Shown: positions 52,400 to 64,000 of the stretch, piece after piece
How the letters are laid out: every line of letters begins with the position of its first letter
How positions within the stretch are numbered: position 1 is the stretch's first letter
Assembly: GCA_028564705.1 (NCBI GenBank)
Contig: JAPXFQ010001305.1
Location: 806,001-870,000 of the forward strand
Direction of reading: 5' to 3'
Length of the DNA stretch: 64,000 nt
Origin: Apricaphanius iberus
Lineage: Eukaryota; Chordata; Actinopteri; Cyprinodontiformes; Aphaniidae
The notes under the pieces: generated by a model
What the model was told of the DNA's origin: nothing
The model's database searches: none
What the model saw: only the letters and a program-made list of their open reading frames with translations
Translations under genes and position numbers: made by a program

Positions 52400-55300
52400 C
52401 TAGCTTCTGGTTTGTTTTCCTACCAGTTAGCCTGGTCCCTGAAGACAAAAGTACGGAAATTCCTGTGGATTTCCATCATATACTTGCAAACTCTTATGTC
52501 AGCCATTTGTTTCCACGTTTGATGTTCCAACATCTAAGGTTACAGTAAACCCCTACCTATTTACAGCTCAGTATTTGCGCATGTTTCATTGGAATGTGAC
52601 TCAAAACATTTCATGGAAAATTGGTCTATTTGTGTATTTTTTTCTGTCTTTATTTTTTTGTAGAGTACACCTAAAATATTTATGATGCTTCTTGACATAG
52701 TATTCCATAGTGCTTGAAAAGCAGCCAATCCAGGAGCACTGTTCATTTTCCTTAGCCCTGATTGGCTTTACCCCAAAAAACAGAGACAAAGAAGAGTTTC
52801 CACTGTCTGTATCAATTCATATTAACATGTATTTAGTGTTTTTTGCTATTATAATAGGCAGTTCTAAGCCTTTTTAGAAGGGCTCTTAAGTATTTTTACA
52901 TTTTAGCTATTCACGGATGATGGTGTTACCTAGCCCCTCCAAATACCAGTATTTAACTGTACTCTCAATATTGCTAACTCAGTATGAAGTCATTGCTAAT
53001 TAATGGTGAATTATCAATCAATCACACTTTCTTAATATAGTGCGTTTCTTCCAACCAATGTGGACCAAAGTGATTCACCCCTTAAAACTAAAACAGCCTA
53101 TTGTAAACCTAAAGGGACTATATCACGCTATTTTAGAGCTATATATATATATATATATGAGAGAATGTTACAATTGGTGTTATATAGTATTAATTTGTCC
53201 TAAAATTGAACTTATTTCCTGGAGTTAATGTTGGACCACAAAGTATAATGGCTCGTTTCTCTATAATCCCGCGTCCTGCACCCCACCATCCCACTGCTCT
53301 CCTCCTCTGAGCCTTATCTCGACTTGGAGTCCGACCAAGTACCACACTGAAACTTTGTTATACTGAGGGCTCAGACGTTTGGTTTACTTATTTCTTTTCT
53401 GTGAAAAAACGGAGTTAGTAAAGATTACTTCAGCTGCTAAATCTACCAGGCAGTAGACAGAGCCTATCCAGACTTTAGACAGAGCGTAAACTAACACAGC
53501 TGAGCCCTTTAAGCAGATCTTTCCAGCCCTGTATATAAAAAAGCGGTAGGTGTTGTTGGCACACGTTTACTGAACATTCTGAGACGATACAGCTCAATTA
53601 ATTAACCTCACAATGCTGTTTTAAGATCAAATAAGCAGCTTGATAAATGGGTAACATATATTGGCATTAGCATGTAGCCACTTATTTCTCTGTCCATCAG
53701 GTGTCTTTGTTGTTGGAAATGATCCAGCTGCTGTTCTTTAGAAATGTAGAATAAAGTCCTGTAATCCATGCAGCCAAACGTCTGTTTTCTCAGAGAAAGT
53801 ACAATTCCAACAAAAAAAGTGTTTTGAGGTGCTAAAAACTGAAGCAGCTTTGGGAAGGGGGAGGGTGTGTTTGAAAATCTACCAGAGGTAGGCCGCTCTC
53901 TCTGCAGGGGCAGTGCAGACACCTCTAGGACTCCCTTATTTTCACTTATCAATGTCACAGTTTGAACATTTAGTTGTTTTCTAGGAGAGGGCGGTGCAGC
54001 TGCTCAGAGAGCAGGATTCAGGAGGAATACTCAGACATCTGTGAATTAAGCTAAAAACCACCTTGGTGTGGTTTTTATAACAAAATTGCTCAACCAAATG
54101 GTTGAAAACTCTGAAAACTTGATTTTGCATGACATAGGCCCTTTACAAAAATTGCAGATGAGCACATTCAAACAACTTGACAATGGAAGCTGTTGTTCAA
54201 ACATAGTGTTTAAATTTGTTACTATGTCATAAATATGAAATAGCTTTTTAGGGTTGCATTGATTGGGTGGATTGCAGCTGCTTAGTTTTGCATCTTGCTT
54301 CGGGTATGAGAGAGAGTACTTTGGAACATAACTGAAACCTAACCATATTTTAAACAAAGTGCATTATTATTAGAAATCGTAAATATGAAATGTGACTTTT
54401 TGTTCTTTAATATGTGGAATATTAGAATGTAAATGAAGGAGAACAGGGCTGTAGCTGGGAGGAGGGTGCATCATTGTCTCTTCTCCACTGGGTTTGTGTT
54501 GCAGTGTGCACGGGACCATTAGAAAACCACTTAAAACAAAGGGCTACAAAAGCTTGTGCTGACTCAGCCAGCCAGTTTCCACATAGTGGCTGGATGGAAG
54601 CATCGATTTCACCCTGCCCTGAGACCACAGCTATTATCTGTTGCTTTTCTCTGTAAAAAGGCAGTGGTGAGCTTTGGAAGATTTTATCATGAAGTGTAGG
54701 TGGTAGATGGTTTTGATTTGGGATCAGATTGAAGGGTTAATGTTTTGTTTTGTCTAGCCTAAATTAAAAACATTATTACATGTTTTGGAAGGTTTAGCAG
54801 AATCATCTTGAAAGTTGGCTCTACTTGAACTGTCTGATCAAGGTGGATCTACTGCTGTGAATGATCCTTGGCCTATTTTACTTCATTGCACAAGGCGTAT
54901 GCTTCATCACTTTCATCCTGCCTCACTTTTAAACAGGTAGATGACATCATCAGCTCATCTTTCCGCATCTGTGCCAAATTTTCTAATTAGAGATGGAGAA
55001 CTCCCCAAGGCTGTTGATCAGCCTGTTGTGCATGATTCTGCATGTGGATTTTCAGTGTCTTGTGTGTGTTTGCGGATTGCCTACAGTTAACTCTGTGTGT
55101 GTGTGTGTGTGTAATTTAGCAGAGCTGGAAAGGTCAGCCTGAAAACGCACGTTTGTGTGTGTGCACATGTTGTGTTAGAGACAACATCAGCTCAAAGATG
55201 CAGTGGTGGAGTCAGTATCTGTGGATTAATTACCCGCAAGGCACCTGTCTACCCTTTACACTAATACAAACACAGACAAGAGAAAAAGTCGTGTGTAAAC

Positions 55301-58300
55301 ACACATGTACTGAAGGCAAAAAAGCCCTTTGGGTTTTTTTGAATGTCAGAACACCTTCCCTTGCCAAATGTTCCCATCATTTGCAGCTAAAAGCATCAGA
55401 TAGATTCTAGTTGGTGAGGCAAACAAAAAAACATGCTTTTGTGTGCAACATTTATAACAATGGAATTATAGTTCGGAAGATGAACCATTTTTTGAAACAC
55501 CTATCATTAGAATAGATAATACTATCATGAAGATGTTTCTATTCCCGATTGTTTTTCATTTAGTTAGTTTATTCTTTACATAAGAAAGTAAATTAGGGTT
55601 TATGTTACTTTACCGTTTTACACAAAGTATGATAATTGCCTATTTTTTAAATACAAACTAAATTCTGACCATCTTTTCTTCTTTGTGAAGCTAGGTTGTT
55701 TTTTAATTTGTTGCAGGTAGCTATTTAAGCCACTGGGGTCTCAGTATTCCAAATAATGCAAATGTCGCCTTGTTAAACATTGCTTTTAAAACTGTTTTTG
55801 TTGTTCAGCTTCACTAAAATAAGCCAGAAAAGGTTGTAAAATAGGAGGGCATGAGCTCAGTTTATTGTTTGTTTCTTGTTTTCCATTATGCTTTAGAGAT
55901 CACCGAGCAGTAGATGGTTGGAGGAAAACGGTCCTGTGGAATTCTCCATGTACACAAGGTTCTGTGAGCTCCAGCTCACACTGACATGATCAAATAAAAG
56001 TCTTCATTTTTATTTGCCTTGGAGAAGAAAGGGGCAGCATACTGTTTGAACTCTGTCTTTTTAGTTGGCTTCAATCAGCACTAAGAAAGAGATGGAGATA
56101 TTTTAAGCTTATCATCAGCATTATTAATTGTTTAGCCTTCAGTTTTTGAACAACACACTCATGATTCAAACCTAAATGATCTAATTATTGTTTCTGTAAA
56201 TCTAAATAAATTCCTGTAAATTGACAATAGTTTGTGAGTTGTACCTTTAAGCATTTTGTATATAATTGCAAATCTTAGCAAATCACCCGTTTATTGGTTC
56301 CAAAATGGTGCTTAAAGATGGAGTATGTACTCTAGTTTTAAATTATTCAAGTGACTTAAAAAACCCTGCACATATTTGACTAAATGACCCTGCTCTATGA
56401 TATAGAGCAGGTAATCCTTCAGAATTTATATTTCTCCGAAGTATTGAATATAAGGGTTTAACTTTGAAAGAAAAATCAAGCGGATCATCTATACAGAACA
56501 TTAAGTTATTGGCATCAGTAGCTCAGCTAATAGCCCCTCAAGGAAAGTATCACAGGCAAACAGAAGACCAGACCAGATGTAGCTTCTATGAAAAATAAAG
56601 TGTAATAGAATACATTTGAAATAGTCTCTCAACTGTTAACAAGTAAACATTTCATGGAATCGCTTTTGTGGAAACTTTCTGGTGTCCGTGCAGGTTTTAA
56701 CAGCTGAGTTCTCTCATTGGTTCTTTTTTGCTTCAATACAGAAAGTAGAGGTAAATCTGAGCCAAACATCTGTCCATCTTTTTTATACCTTAACTTTTGC
56801 AGGGTTAGTGTTGGAGAGGCCAGATGCGCTCTGGACAGGTCATTAGTCCATTATAGGCAACACATTTTTTTAATCTTCTTTTTGGAACATAAATCAATAC
56901 CTTACATTGCAGAGAAACCTGCCTCATATGTTGCACTCCAGTTGCTAGAACTCAAATTAGAAAATTATATCACATCCAGATTAAACTTGTCTTAAATGCA
57001 GTTCAGAAATTAAGAAGAATTTTCAAAACTTTTTTTTTGTGTGTATAGGTTAAGTTCTACCACTAATAACACAATGTTTGTATGATTGATTTATTAGGAA
57101 TAAACCTTTCTGAGATAAAATAAACAGTGAGCAACTGCCTCTGGTACTGTTTTATACATGTTGTAGCTATGTTGTAATTTGAAATCAGGTTTTCTTTCTG
57201 AACCAGGGATACCCCTCTAGTGGTCATTTCACATGTTTTTTTCCCGCTGTGTTTGAAGCTAAATGCCGTCACACGATTTTCCATCTGACATAATCTGTTG
57301 GCGTCCTACATTGGTCTGAATATGAGGAAATGAAATATAGAGCAACTTAAGGTTCAGAGAAATCCACATAAAATGGGGAAAATATCCCAAAACATCACAT
57401 AGATTCCAATTTGATATCTGTTAGTGAAAACATTTGGCAGTTTTTCTCCTAGCAGTTTATTAAGACTCTTTTAGAGCTCAGTTTTTATTCTAAAATAACT
57501 TCTATTTATATCTCCATAAATGGAATAAACATTCAGATTTTCTCATCTGTACATTTTATAATTTCTTTAATAAAAAGATAACTTTTTCGTAGAGCCAATA
57601 GTGTTTGGATTGATGACACAGTGTGGGCTGTTGTTTGTGCTTGACCTGAAACATCCATTTGTTTCTTTGAAGTAAAGTATCTAAATACAGCACTAATTCC
57701 AATAGAGGTTTTCAGGATAAAGACAAGACTAATGTCAAATATGTGTAATGAGAGGAACATTGAGCCAATCACTGTGACCAGTGTGTCGGGGCCAAACTGG
57801 CAGGACATAGAAAGGATGCCTTATCTGTGTAGGCTGCTGAAATAGAGGGATGTATGGGTAATGTAGTCTATAAGAAAGAACAAGTTTCATTTCTCAGTTT
57901 AAACCATAATTGCATTGAGCAGTTTAGATGCCCTCCAAGGCAGCAGAGAGAAAAGATTACACTGTGTGTCATGTTTTTATTTTTGCCCACTAACAGCAGT
58001 ATAATACAGTGTTACCCAGAACTAAGAACTAAAAAAGTGACAAAAATCCTCCATATAACTTTCAGACAAGCTCCCATCCTTTCCTTGCTTACAAGCCCCT
58101 ATGAGCGATCTTACGATTTAAATGTCCCCCTTTGCTGTAATGAGCACTTAAGCCTTCACAGAGCTGAGGAGAAGCTCCCTCTCTTGCAGGAATTGGAGAG
58201 AAGACATGGCGCAGCAAGGCTCCCGGCTGCAGTAATGTACTCTGGAAGGCAAATTTAATTCTGGTGCATGTAATCTGGGTTTCCTCATCGCGCTCATGTT

Positions 58301-58498
58301 CCAAATCTCCTGTTACTATTAGTTAAGTCTGGGTCTATCTATACCAACCAACACTGTAAACACTGTCCAGGTACTGCAAAACCTGCACAGACTGTATGTG
58401 GATGTGTATATACTGTGTGTGCGCAAGTGCTAAACTGTTCGTTTCCCCCTCTGTGTTGATAATTTATTGAACACTGTATTTATACATGAGACAATGAT

Positions 58499-58504
58499 AA
58501 TAAA
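58499..58504 (+). terminator. Candidate distal poly(A) signal for the GoB transcript
   Basis: AATAAA in the context GATAATAAAGCACCCC. It is followed 20-40 bases later by GAGATGTGTGATTATTTTT, a GT/T-rich downstream element in the expected place. It lies about 500 bp upstream of exon 7A. Earlier hexamers compete, so use is inferred only. Confidence 0.5.
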
Positions 58505-58865
58505 GCACCCCATGAGCAACCGGAGATGTGTGATTATTTTTCCTCCTAAAATGTTTTTCCAGGATATTGAAACGTTTATTAGGAGTAGGAAGTTTATTGG
58601 TCTTTGTCTTGTTCTTTGCTTCTCCTCTTCCTTCAGTTCCTTTCTCTCGTTTTTTTTTTTTTTTGCAGGGAAGATTGCAGTTGCTTTTCTGAGGACAAGT
58701 AAAACAGACTCCGTGTCTGAGACAACTAAATGCAGCATAAATGGCTACAGAAAATGTTGAAGTATTAATTCTGCTGAGAAAATGTTTTCCCTCTTTTTTC
58801 TCTTTTTCCAGTCATTTATTATAAAGCAGGTTGTTGTGTATTTAAAATGTATGCTTTTTTGTTGA

Positions 58866-59535
<670 letters not shown>

Positions 59536-59945
59536 ACACCAGAAAGTCGCTGACATCTATCAGTTGGAAAATGGTTTCCAACCCATTTCTAAAGCTCTGA
59601 GACTCCAGAAAATCAAAGTGAGAACCTTTATCCACAACTAGAGAAAATATGCAGCAACTGGTGAACCATCCCAGGAGAGGCCGGGTTACCAAGATTACTC
59701 CATTTGTATGTTGTTACTCATCTAGGAGGACAGAAAACACCCCAGAAAAACATCTAAGGCTCAGCAGACCTCACTTCACTTTAATTAAGGTCTGAGTTCA
59801 AGACTTAAAGACTGCGCACAAATTAGGCAGCATTGAGAGAACATAAAGAGCTGTTTTAGACTTAATAAAAACTTTTTTGAAAATATTTTTTGGACTTTTT
59901 GGAAAGTGTGCTTCCTGTTACTAACATTACATTCCAGAAAAGGTT
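59536..59945 (+). mobile_element. Tc1-like transposase relic
   Basis: The order TTTCTAAAGCTCTGAGACTCCAGAAAATC, AGAACCTTTATCCACAACTAGAGAAAATATGCAGC, GGTGAACCATCCCAGGAGAGGCCGGGTTACCAAGATTACTC, CCCCAGAAAAACATCTAAGG and TTTTTGGACTTTTTGGAAAGTG follows a fish Tc1 transposase from the first HTH through the GRP linker to the first catalytic block. Multiple stops and indels. It lies 0.4 kb downstream of exon 7A. Confidence 0.8.
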
Positions 59946-60059
59946 CTAGAACATATTAAAATCTAATTTGAAGAATTAAGAGTAAGGAATTTGGGAAAAA
60001 AGTTATTCGTTTAATGCAGATGAAAGTTACAAAAAACATTTGATATGCACATTTGTATT

Positions 60060-60168
60060 TGGGGGGTTTTCTTGATCAAAGCGTACTGAAACGTACCAGA
60101 CCGTGCCTTTAAAACCCAAAACACGTACCGTACCATGATTTTTATGTACAGTTACACCCCTATGAAAT
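60060..60168. repeat. hAT-type repeat end (GTACGGTACGTGTT…GTTACACCCCTA)
   Basis: AGCGTACTGAAACGTACCAGACCG...ACGTACCGTACCATGATTTTTATG then TACAGTTACACCCCTA is the terminus of the family also glimpsed at 16650-16720. The other end is missing. Confidence 0.5.
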
Positions 60169-61640
60169 ATACATTCTAGGTATCCTGGAATCTGAGTGCA
60201 GTTCCGACACATACCACTGTCTCTTCTCTGCAGACTACCAGAGCTCCAGTTCTCAAAAGTCAACCACCTTTATTCTTGTTTATTCAACACTTATTAAGAC
60301 TTTATTACAAATCTATCTACAACTGCTAAAAAAATGTACCAAGGTTTGTCTGAATTACATTCATCACCTTTGGAGAGAACTCAAATTGCTGCTTCTGTGT
60401 TTCAGTGGTTCTGACTGTGACTGATAGGTTCATATTTCATGTCCGGACAAAATAATAATTTTCTTTCCCAACAGCTTTTGGCAAAGAAGCAAGCAAGATC
60501 ATTCCCTCTGATCACAACTCACGAGCTAGCCTTACTTTGGAGCTCAAACTCTTGACCTCAAACTTTAAATTAACTTAAAGATTACTCATTCACAGAAGGA
60601 ATGACCTGATCCCATTTAAAACTGGATATAAAAGCATGAATGACTGGCTGAGTGAGATTTCCTGAGAACTAAATGGCGTTTTAAAACCTCTGGTCTCTTC
60701 TTGATGCTGATTCACAGCTGCCTGATTGAGTACATTAGTTGTGCATGGGACCTTCAGAGGAGGATTTACTGTCTATGCCTTATAAACCATCTGAAAAATG
60801 CACCACATTAAATCTTAAAGTGTGATTGCATCTTCAAGTTAGTTTGCAGCTGAGTAGAGGCAGCAAAATCGTTGGAGGAACATAAAACCGAGTGGAGATT
60901 TACTTAACTGCATTTACAGAAAAGCAGGGGAGAAATGATAGTGAACACAGGGAGGAGAGAAAAGTAGGATTGGCAGCGAGAGGTTGCAGAAACAGCAGAG
61001 GGAAGCAGAAAGACGGCTTGACATGGAAGTGAGAGCCAGATGTATCTGTGATGGATAAAAGGACTGCGTAACAGCAGTAGACAGTCACACATGGCGCGCT
61101 ATGATAAGCCTCTTCACACACAGGGCACTCTGAGCCGATCCTCACATACTGCTCTGATAGTTACACTAAGTTGTTCTGACATGTTCCACCTTTTTTTTTT
61201 TTTTTTTTTTTTTTTCTGCGTCATGTTCTCCTTCTGTCCATCAGAAGGTTTGAACACTACTGGCTGCCTGTCTCTGGGAGAGCAGAACCCATCCAAATCA
61301 TCAGGAATGTGTTTCATCATAATTGTTCCCTTTTCTGATTTGATTTTAAGTGACATTATTGCGAATGTGCAGTTGTGGGATTTTGCAGTCCATCATCATT
61401 GTCATATACTCAGCAGGTAGCAAGATGGGGCTACAGTCTGCTAAAAGTTCACATCAGCTCATAGGTTAACTTGCATTTCAATGTTATGTTTACATCAGTT
61501 TTTAAATTCTGTGTGTGATGTCTTCACATCTGTTTGCTCCTTTTTTGTGCACATACGCACCTGGGGTGTCCTGGTCAGGGTAGTTATAAATAATCAGTCC
61601 CTGATTTGGCTCGCACTCAGCTGTTTTATGTCACTTGCAG
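60169..61640. other. Intron, no gene; one long T-run
   Basis: Contains a run of 25 T at 61191-61215, which on the minus strand is an A-tail-like run, but no retroposon body is recognised beside it. Nothing else identified. Confidence 0.5.
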
Positions 61641-61654
61641 CCCAATCCCAAACT

Positions 61655-61874
61655 CACGGATTGCACATGGGCAAATCACATGTAATAAATATTTTACCCA
61701 TGTGAAATTCACATGAGAAAACATATTACACAAAACATGTGAGAAATGAGAAGAACATCTGACCACCTGTCTTCATTGTATGAATTTGGAACATTTTTAT
61801 GGTAATAAACTACAAAATTCATGGAGGATCACATGTGAAAACCATGGGATAACATGTAAGCCACATATAAAAGT
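61655..61874. repeat. CACATGTG-rich degenerate tandem repeat, left half
   Basis: Repeated CACATG/CATGTGAAA units with variable spacing (for example CACATGTAATAAATA, CCATGTGAAATTCACATGAG, ATCACATGTGAAAACCATGG). It resumes at 63465 after the Tc1 insertion. Confidence 0.7.
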
Positions 61875-62014
61875 TACACTGCCAGGCCCAAAAAAAATGC
61901 CAACAAAAGAAAAAACTGTCACACACTTTAATATTTTTTAGCTTTGATTTCAGCAGGCATTCTCTGTGGCATTGTTTAGATAAGCTGCTACAGTTTGACA
62001 AGACTCATTTCAAT

Positions 62015-62761
62015 CCAGTGTTCCGTTTTTCACCAAGATCTTGCATTGATCATAGTAGAGTCTGACCGCTGCACAAAGCATTCTCTACCACTTCCCAAAG
62101 ATTCTTAAAGAAGTTGAGGTCTAGACTCCATGGTGGCCAATCCATGTGTGAACATGATGCCTCATGCTCCCAGAACCACTGTTTCACAATCTAAGCCTGA
62201 TGAATTCTGGCATTGTCATCTAGGAATATACCTGTGCCCTCAGGGAATACTTTGCATCTCTTCTTAGCCTGATGCTCCCATCACTCAGAAACAAGGTAAA
62301 TCTGAATTTATCAGACCAGATGACCTTCCATCGCTGCAGAGTCCAATCTTTATGCTCTCTAGCAAATTTAAGGCCTTTTTCCTGTTTTCCTCAATAATTG
62401 GTGGTTTTCTAATGGCTACACAGCTGTTCAGTCCCAATCCCTTGAATTCCCTTTGTATTGTATGTGTGGAAACACTCTTACTTTCACTATTAAATATATC
62501 CCTGAGTTCTACTGTTGTTTTTCCACAATTGTATTTCACCAAACGTTTAAGTGATCGCTGCTCACGATCATTCAGGATTTTTTTTCGGCCACATTTCTTC
62601 CTCGAAGACGATGGGTCCCCACTATCCTTTTACTTTTTTATAATGCATTGGATAGTTCTTAACCCAGTTTTAGTAGTTTTTGTGATCTCCTTAGATACTT
62701 TCTTTGCTTGATGCATGCCAATGATTTCACCCTTCTCAAACACACTTAACATCTTTTCCAT
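62015..62761 (-). pseudogene. Tc1 transposase of the outer element, broken
   Basis: From ATG at 62761 the frame reads MEKMLSVFEKGEIIGMHQAK with an HTH-like RTIQCIIKK segment, a TAA, then CGRKKILNDREQRSLKRLVK, STHTIQREFKGLGLNS and NRKKALNLL. A frameshift leads to HKDWTLQRWKVIWSDKFRF, which holds the first catalytic D. After a deletion come FLDDNARIHQA (second D) and DWPPWSLDLNFFKNLW, where the third catalytic position, normally E of NPIEN, appears as K. Stops, a frameshift, a deletion and this substitution show it is dead. Confidence 0.85.
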
Positions 62762-62862
62762 GAACACCAGATGTGTCTTTCAACATGGTTAATTATGAAA
62801 TGAGAAGCAACTAATTGGGATTAAATAACTTGTTGCCAGCTGAAAGATAATCACACATCAAG

Positions 62863-63400
62863 TACAGTACAGACCAAAAGCTTGGACACACCATCTAATT
62901 TTAATGAGATTAATTTCTTTTCATGACTATTGACATTGTAGATTAACACTGAAGGCATCAAAACTATGAATGAACAAATATGGAATTATTTAGTACTTTT
63001 ACAAGAAAGCGTGAAATAACTTGGCCACCGGACCTGAACCCAATAGAGATGATTTGGGGTGAGCTGAACCGCAGAGTGAAGGCAAAAGGGCCAACAAGTA
63101 CTAAGCATCTCTGGGAACTCCTTCAAGACTGTTGGAAAACCATTTCCGGTCACTACCTCTTGAAGCTCAAGAGAATGCAAAGCAGTAATCAGAGCAAAGG
63201 GTGGCTACTTTGAGGAATCTAAAATATAACACATGTATTCAGTTATTTCACCCTTTTTGTTTAAGTACATACAGTAATTCATACATTATGTGTTCATTCA
63301 TAGCTTTGATGCGCTTAATTGAGAATCTACAATGTAGTCATGAAAAGTAAGGAAACTCATTGAATGAGAAGGTGTGTCCAAACTTTTGGTCTGTACTGTT
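62863..63400 (+). mobile_element. Nested Tc1-like element, internally deleted
   Basis: Left end TACAGTACAGACCAAAAGC and right end GCTTTTGGTCTGTACTG-like (AACTTTTGGTCTGTACTG) form inverted repeats starting after TA. The interior (62980-63213, plus) keeps the last part of a transposase: WPPDLNPIEMIWGELNRRVK, then AKGPTSTKHLWELLQDCWK, with the DLNPIE catalytic glutamate intact. The first two thirds of the gene are missing. Confidence 0.9.
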
Positions 63401-63464
63401 ATAATGGCTTGTACCTATTTGTTAAATTGAGATTGCAATGTCGTTCTTTTGGCCAGTCAGTGTA

Positions 63465-63604
63465 TTTCCATATAAAACCTACATTAAAAAAAAATGTTGA
63501 AACCCACATAAAACCATGCGTGTGAAATCCATGTTCTATACGTGTGGTTTACCAGGTACCATATAAGATCAAATGTGATCCCATGTGAAGAACATACCAT
63601 ACCA
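63465..63604. repeat. CACATGTG-rich degenerate tandem repeat, right half
   Basis: CCATGCGTGTGAAATCCATG, ATACGTGTGG, CAAATGTGATCCCATGTGAAG: the same motif family as 61655-61874, displaced by the Tc1 insertion. Confidence 0.65.
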
Positions 63605-64000
63605 GTTTATCAATATAGCACAGGAAACAACAGCATGAGAGCCGATCTAAGTGCTGCACAAAAAAACTAAGTAACAGACAGACAAAATGTGCCTCAAAAC
63701 ATAATCAGATAAAAAGGAGAATAATAAGATGAAGGCAGTAGTAAAAGGGAAAAGAAATTTAAAAAAAAATGAAAAGTCATGGAGTAGAAGTACATTTTTA
63801 AACTCGACTTAAAAAAAGAGAGAGATGGAGATGGTCTGATTGGGAGAGGTAAACAGTTCCAGAGTGTGGTACCAAAAAGGCACGGTCACCTCCGGACTTG
63901 CAGCAAGAGGTTGGGACAAATAGTAATTGCTGATCAGCTGACCTGAGAGACTGTGGGGGAACATAAGGGCAGAGGAGCTCAGACAAATATGTACATGCGC
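63605..64000 (+). repeat. Dispersed teleost repeat, same family as 2437-2760
   Basis: TTTATCAATATAGCACAGG, AAGTGCTGCACAAAAAAACTAAG, an A-rich block, TTTTTAAACTCGACTTAAAAA, then GGTAAACAGTTCCAGAGTGTGGTA and GGCACGGTCACCTCCGGACTTG. It runs off the window end. Confidence 0.6.

Larger units (their letters stand above)
51734..58525 (+). other. gnao1: Putative 3' UTR of the GoB (7B-8B) mRNA; also intronic for the GoA mRNA
   Basis: No exon is recognisable between the 8B stop and exon 7A. AATAAA hexamers occur at 52394, 53750, 55993, 56205, 56594 and 58499. The first could give a short UTR of about 0.7 kb. The last is followed by a GT-rich and T-rich stretch typical of a cleavage site and could give a UTR near 6.8 kb. 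The segment holds an AT run (about 53139-53159) and a GT run (55093-55112) but few clear transposons, unlike the introns, which suits retained UTR sequence. The true 3' end is not determinable from sequence alone. Confidence 0.5.
61875..63464 (-). mobile_element. Tc1-like transposon with a second Tc1 nested inside
   Basis: Bounded by TACACTGCCAGGCCCAAAA and the inverse of TACACTGACTGGCCAAAAG, each starting with TA, the target dinucleotide. The minus strand carries a degenerate transposase. Position 62863-63400 is occupied by a different Tc1 insertion, between the outer left-end sequence and the transposase start. Confidence 0.85.

Noticed and set aside
57854..58258. The longest open frame in the window (134 codons, plus strand)
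   Set aside because: It lies in the presumed GoB 3' UTR, has no recognisable domain and no splice context; chance opening is the simpler explanation.
62352..62711. 119-codon plus-strand open frame
   Set aside because: It is antisense to the outer Tc1 transposase on the minus strand.

Overview
The window is vertebrate nuclear DNA, almost certainly from a teleost fish. Five exons with GT-AG borders and phase-consistent joins, plus one alternative exon, encode the C-terminal two thirds of the heterotrimeric G-protein subunit alpha-o (gnao1, one of the teleost co-orthologues, plus strand). The rest is intron or 3' untranslated sequence, densely filled with teleost-type mobile elements: hAT, Tc1/mariner, PIF/Harbinger, TTAA-flanked MITEs, tRNA-derived SINE pieces and LINE scraps. 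I found no bacterial features, no CRISPR array and no second protein-coding gene.

Layout. 1-19518 is part of intron 3; exons 1-3 lie upstream of the window. Exon 4 is 19519-19679, exon 5 is 36607-36735 and exon 6 is 40338-40467. Then come two alternative 3' ends. Exons 7B (49383-49536) and 8B (51546-51733, with the stop codon) encode the alpha-o2/GoB type C-terminus. A second exon 7 of the GoA type (7A, 59001-59154) lies 7.3 kb beyond the 8B stop. Its partner exon 8A must be past position 64000. The order 4-5-6-7B-8B-[3' UTR, poly(A)]-7A means GoB mRNA ends inside the gene, while GoA mRNA must skip about 18.5 kb from exon 6 to 7A. A plausible distal poly(A) signal for GoB lies at 58499-58504, just upstream of 7A.

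Function. The exons supply part of the alpha-helical domain (exon 4), switch I with R179/T182 (exon 5), switch II with the DVGGQ motif and Q205 (exon 6), the guanine-specificity NKKD box (exon 7) and the TCAT loop plus receptor-contacting tail with pertussis-toxin-type C351 (exon 8). Choosing 7A/8A or 7B/8B changes only the C-terminal third.

Non-coding content. Intron 3 holds a compact motif cluster (RFX X-box, E-box, GC-rich block) near 10.3 kb, and two identical DR1 nuclear-receptor sites 24 bp apart near 18.8 kb. A 534-bp hAT MITE with perfect 8-bp target duplications ends about 100 bp before exon 4, and another hAT MITE sits about 220 bp before exon 7B. Intron 4 has a run of DNA transposons, including a Harbinger element with a decayed transposase. 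Intron 6 carries a 460-bp fold-back element that would form long dsRNA in the pre-mRNA. At the right end one Tc1 element is nested in another, which itself interrupts a CACATGTG-rich repeat. I see no clear undescribed system; the best leads are the alternative 3'-end architecture and the candidate regulatory modules.
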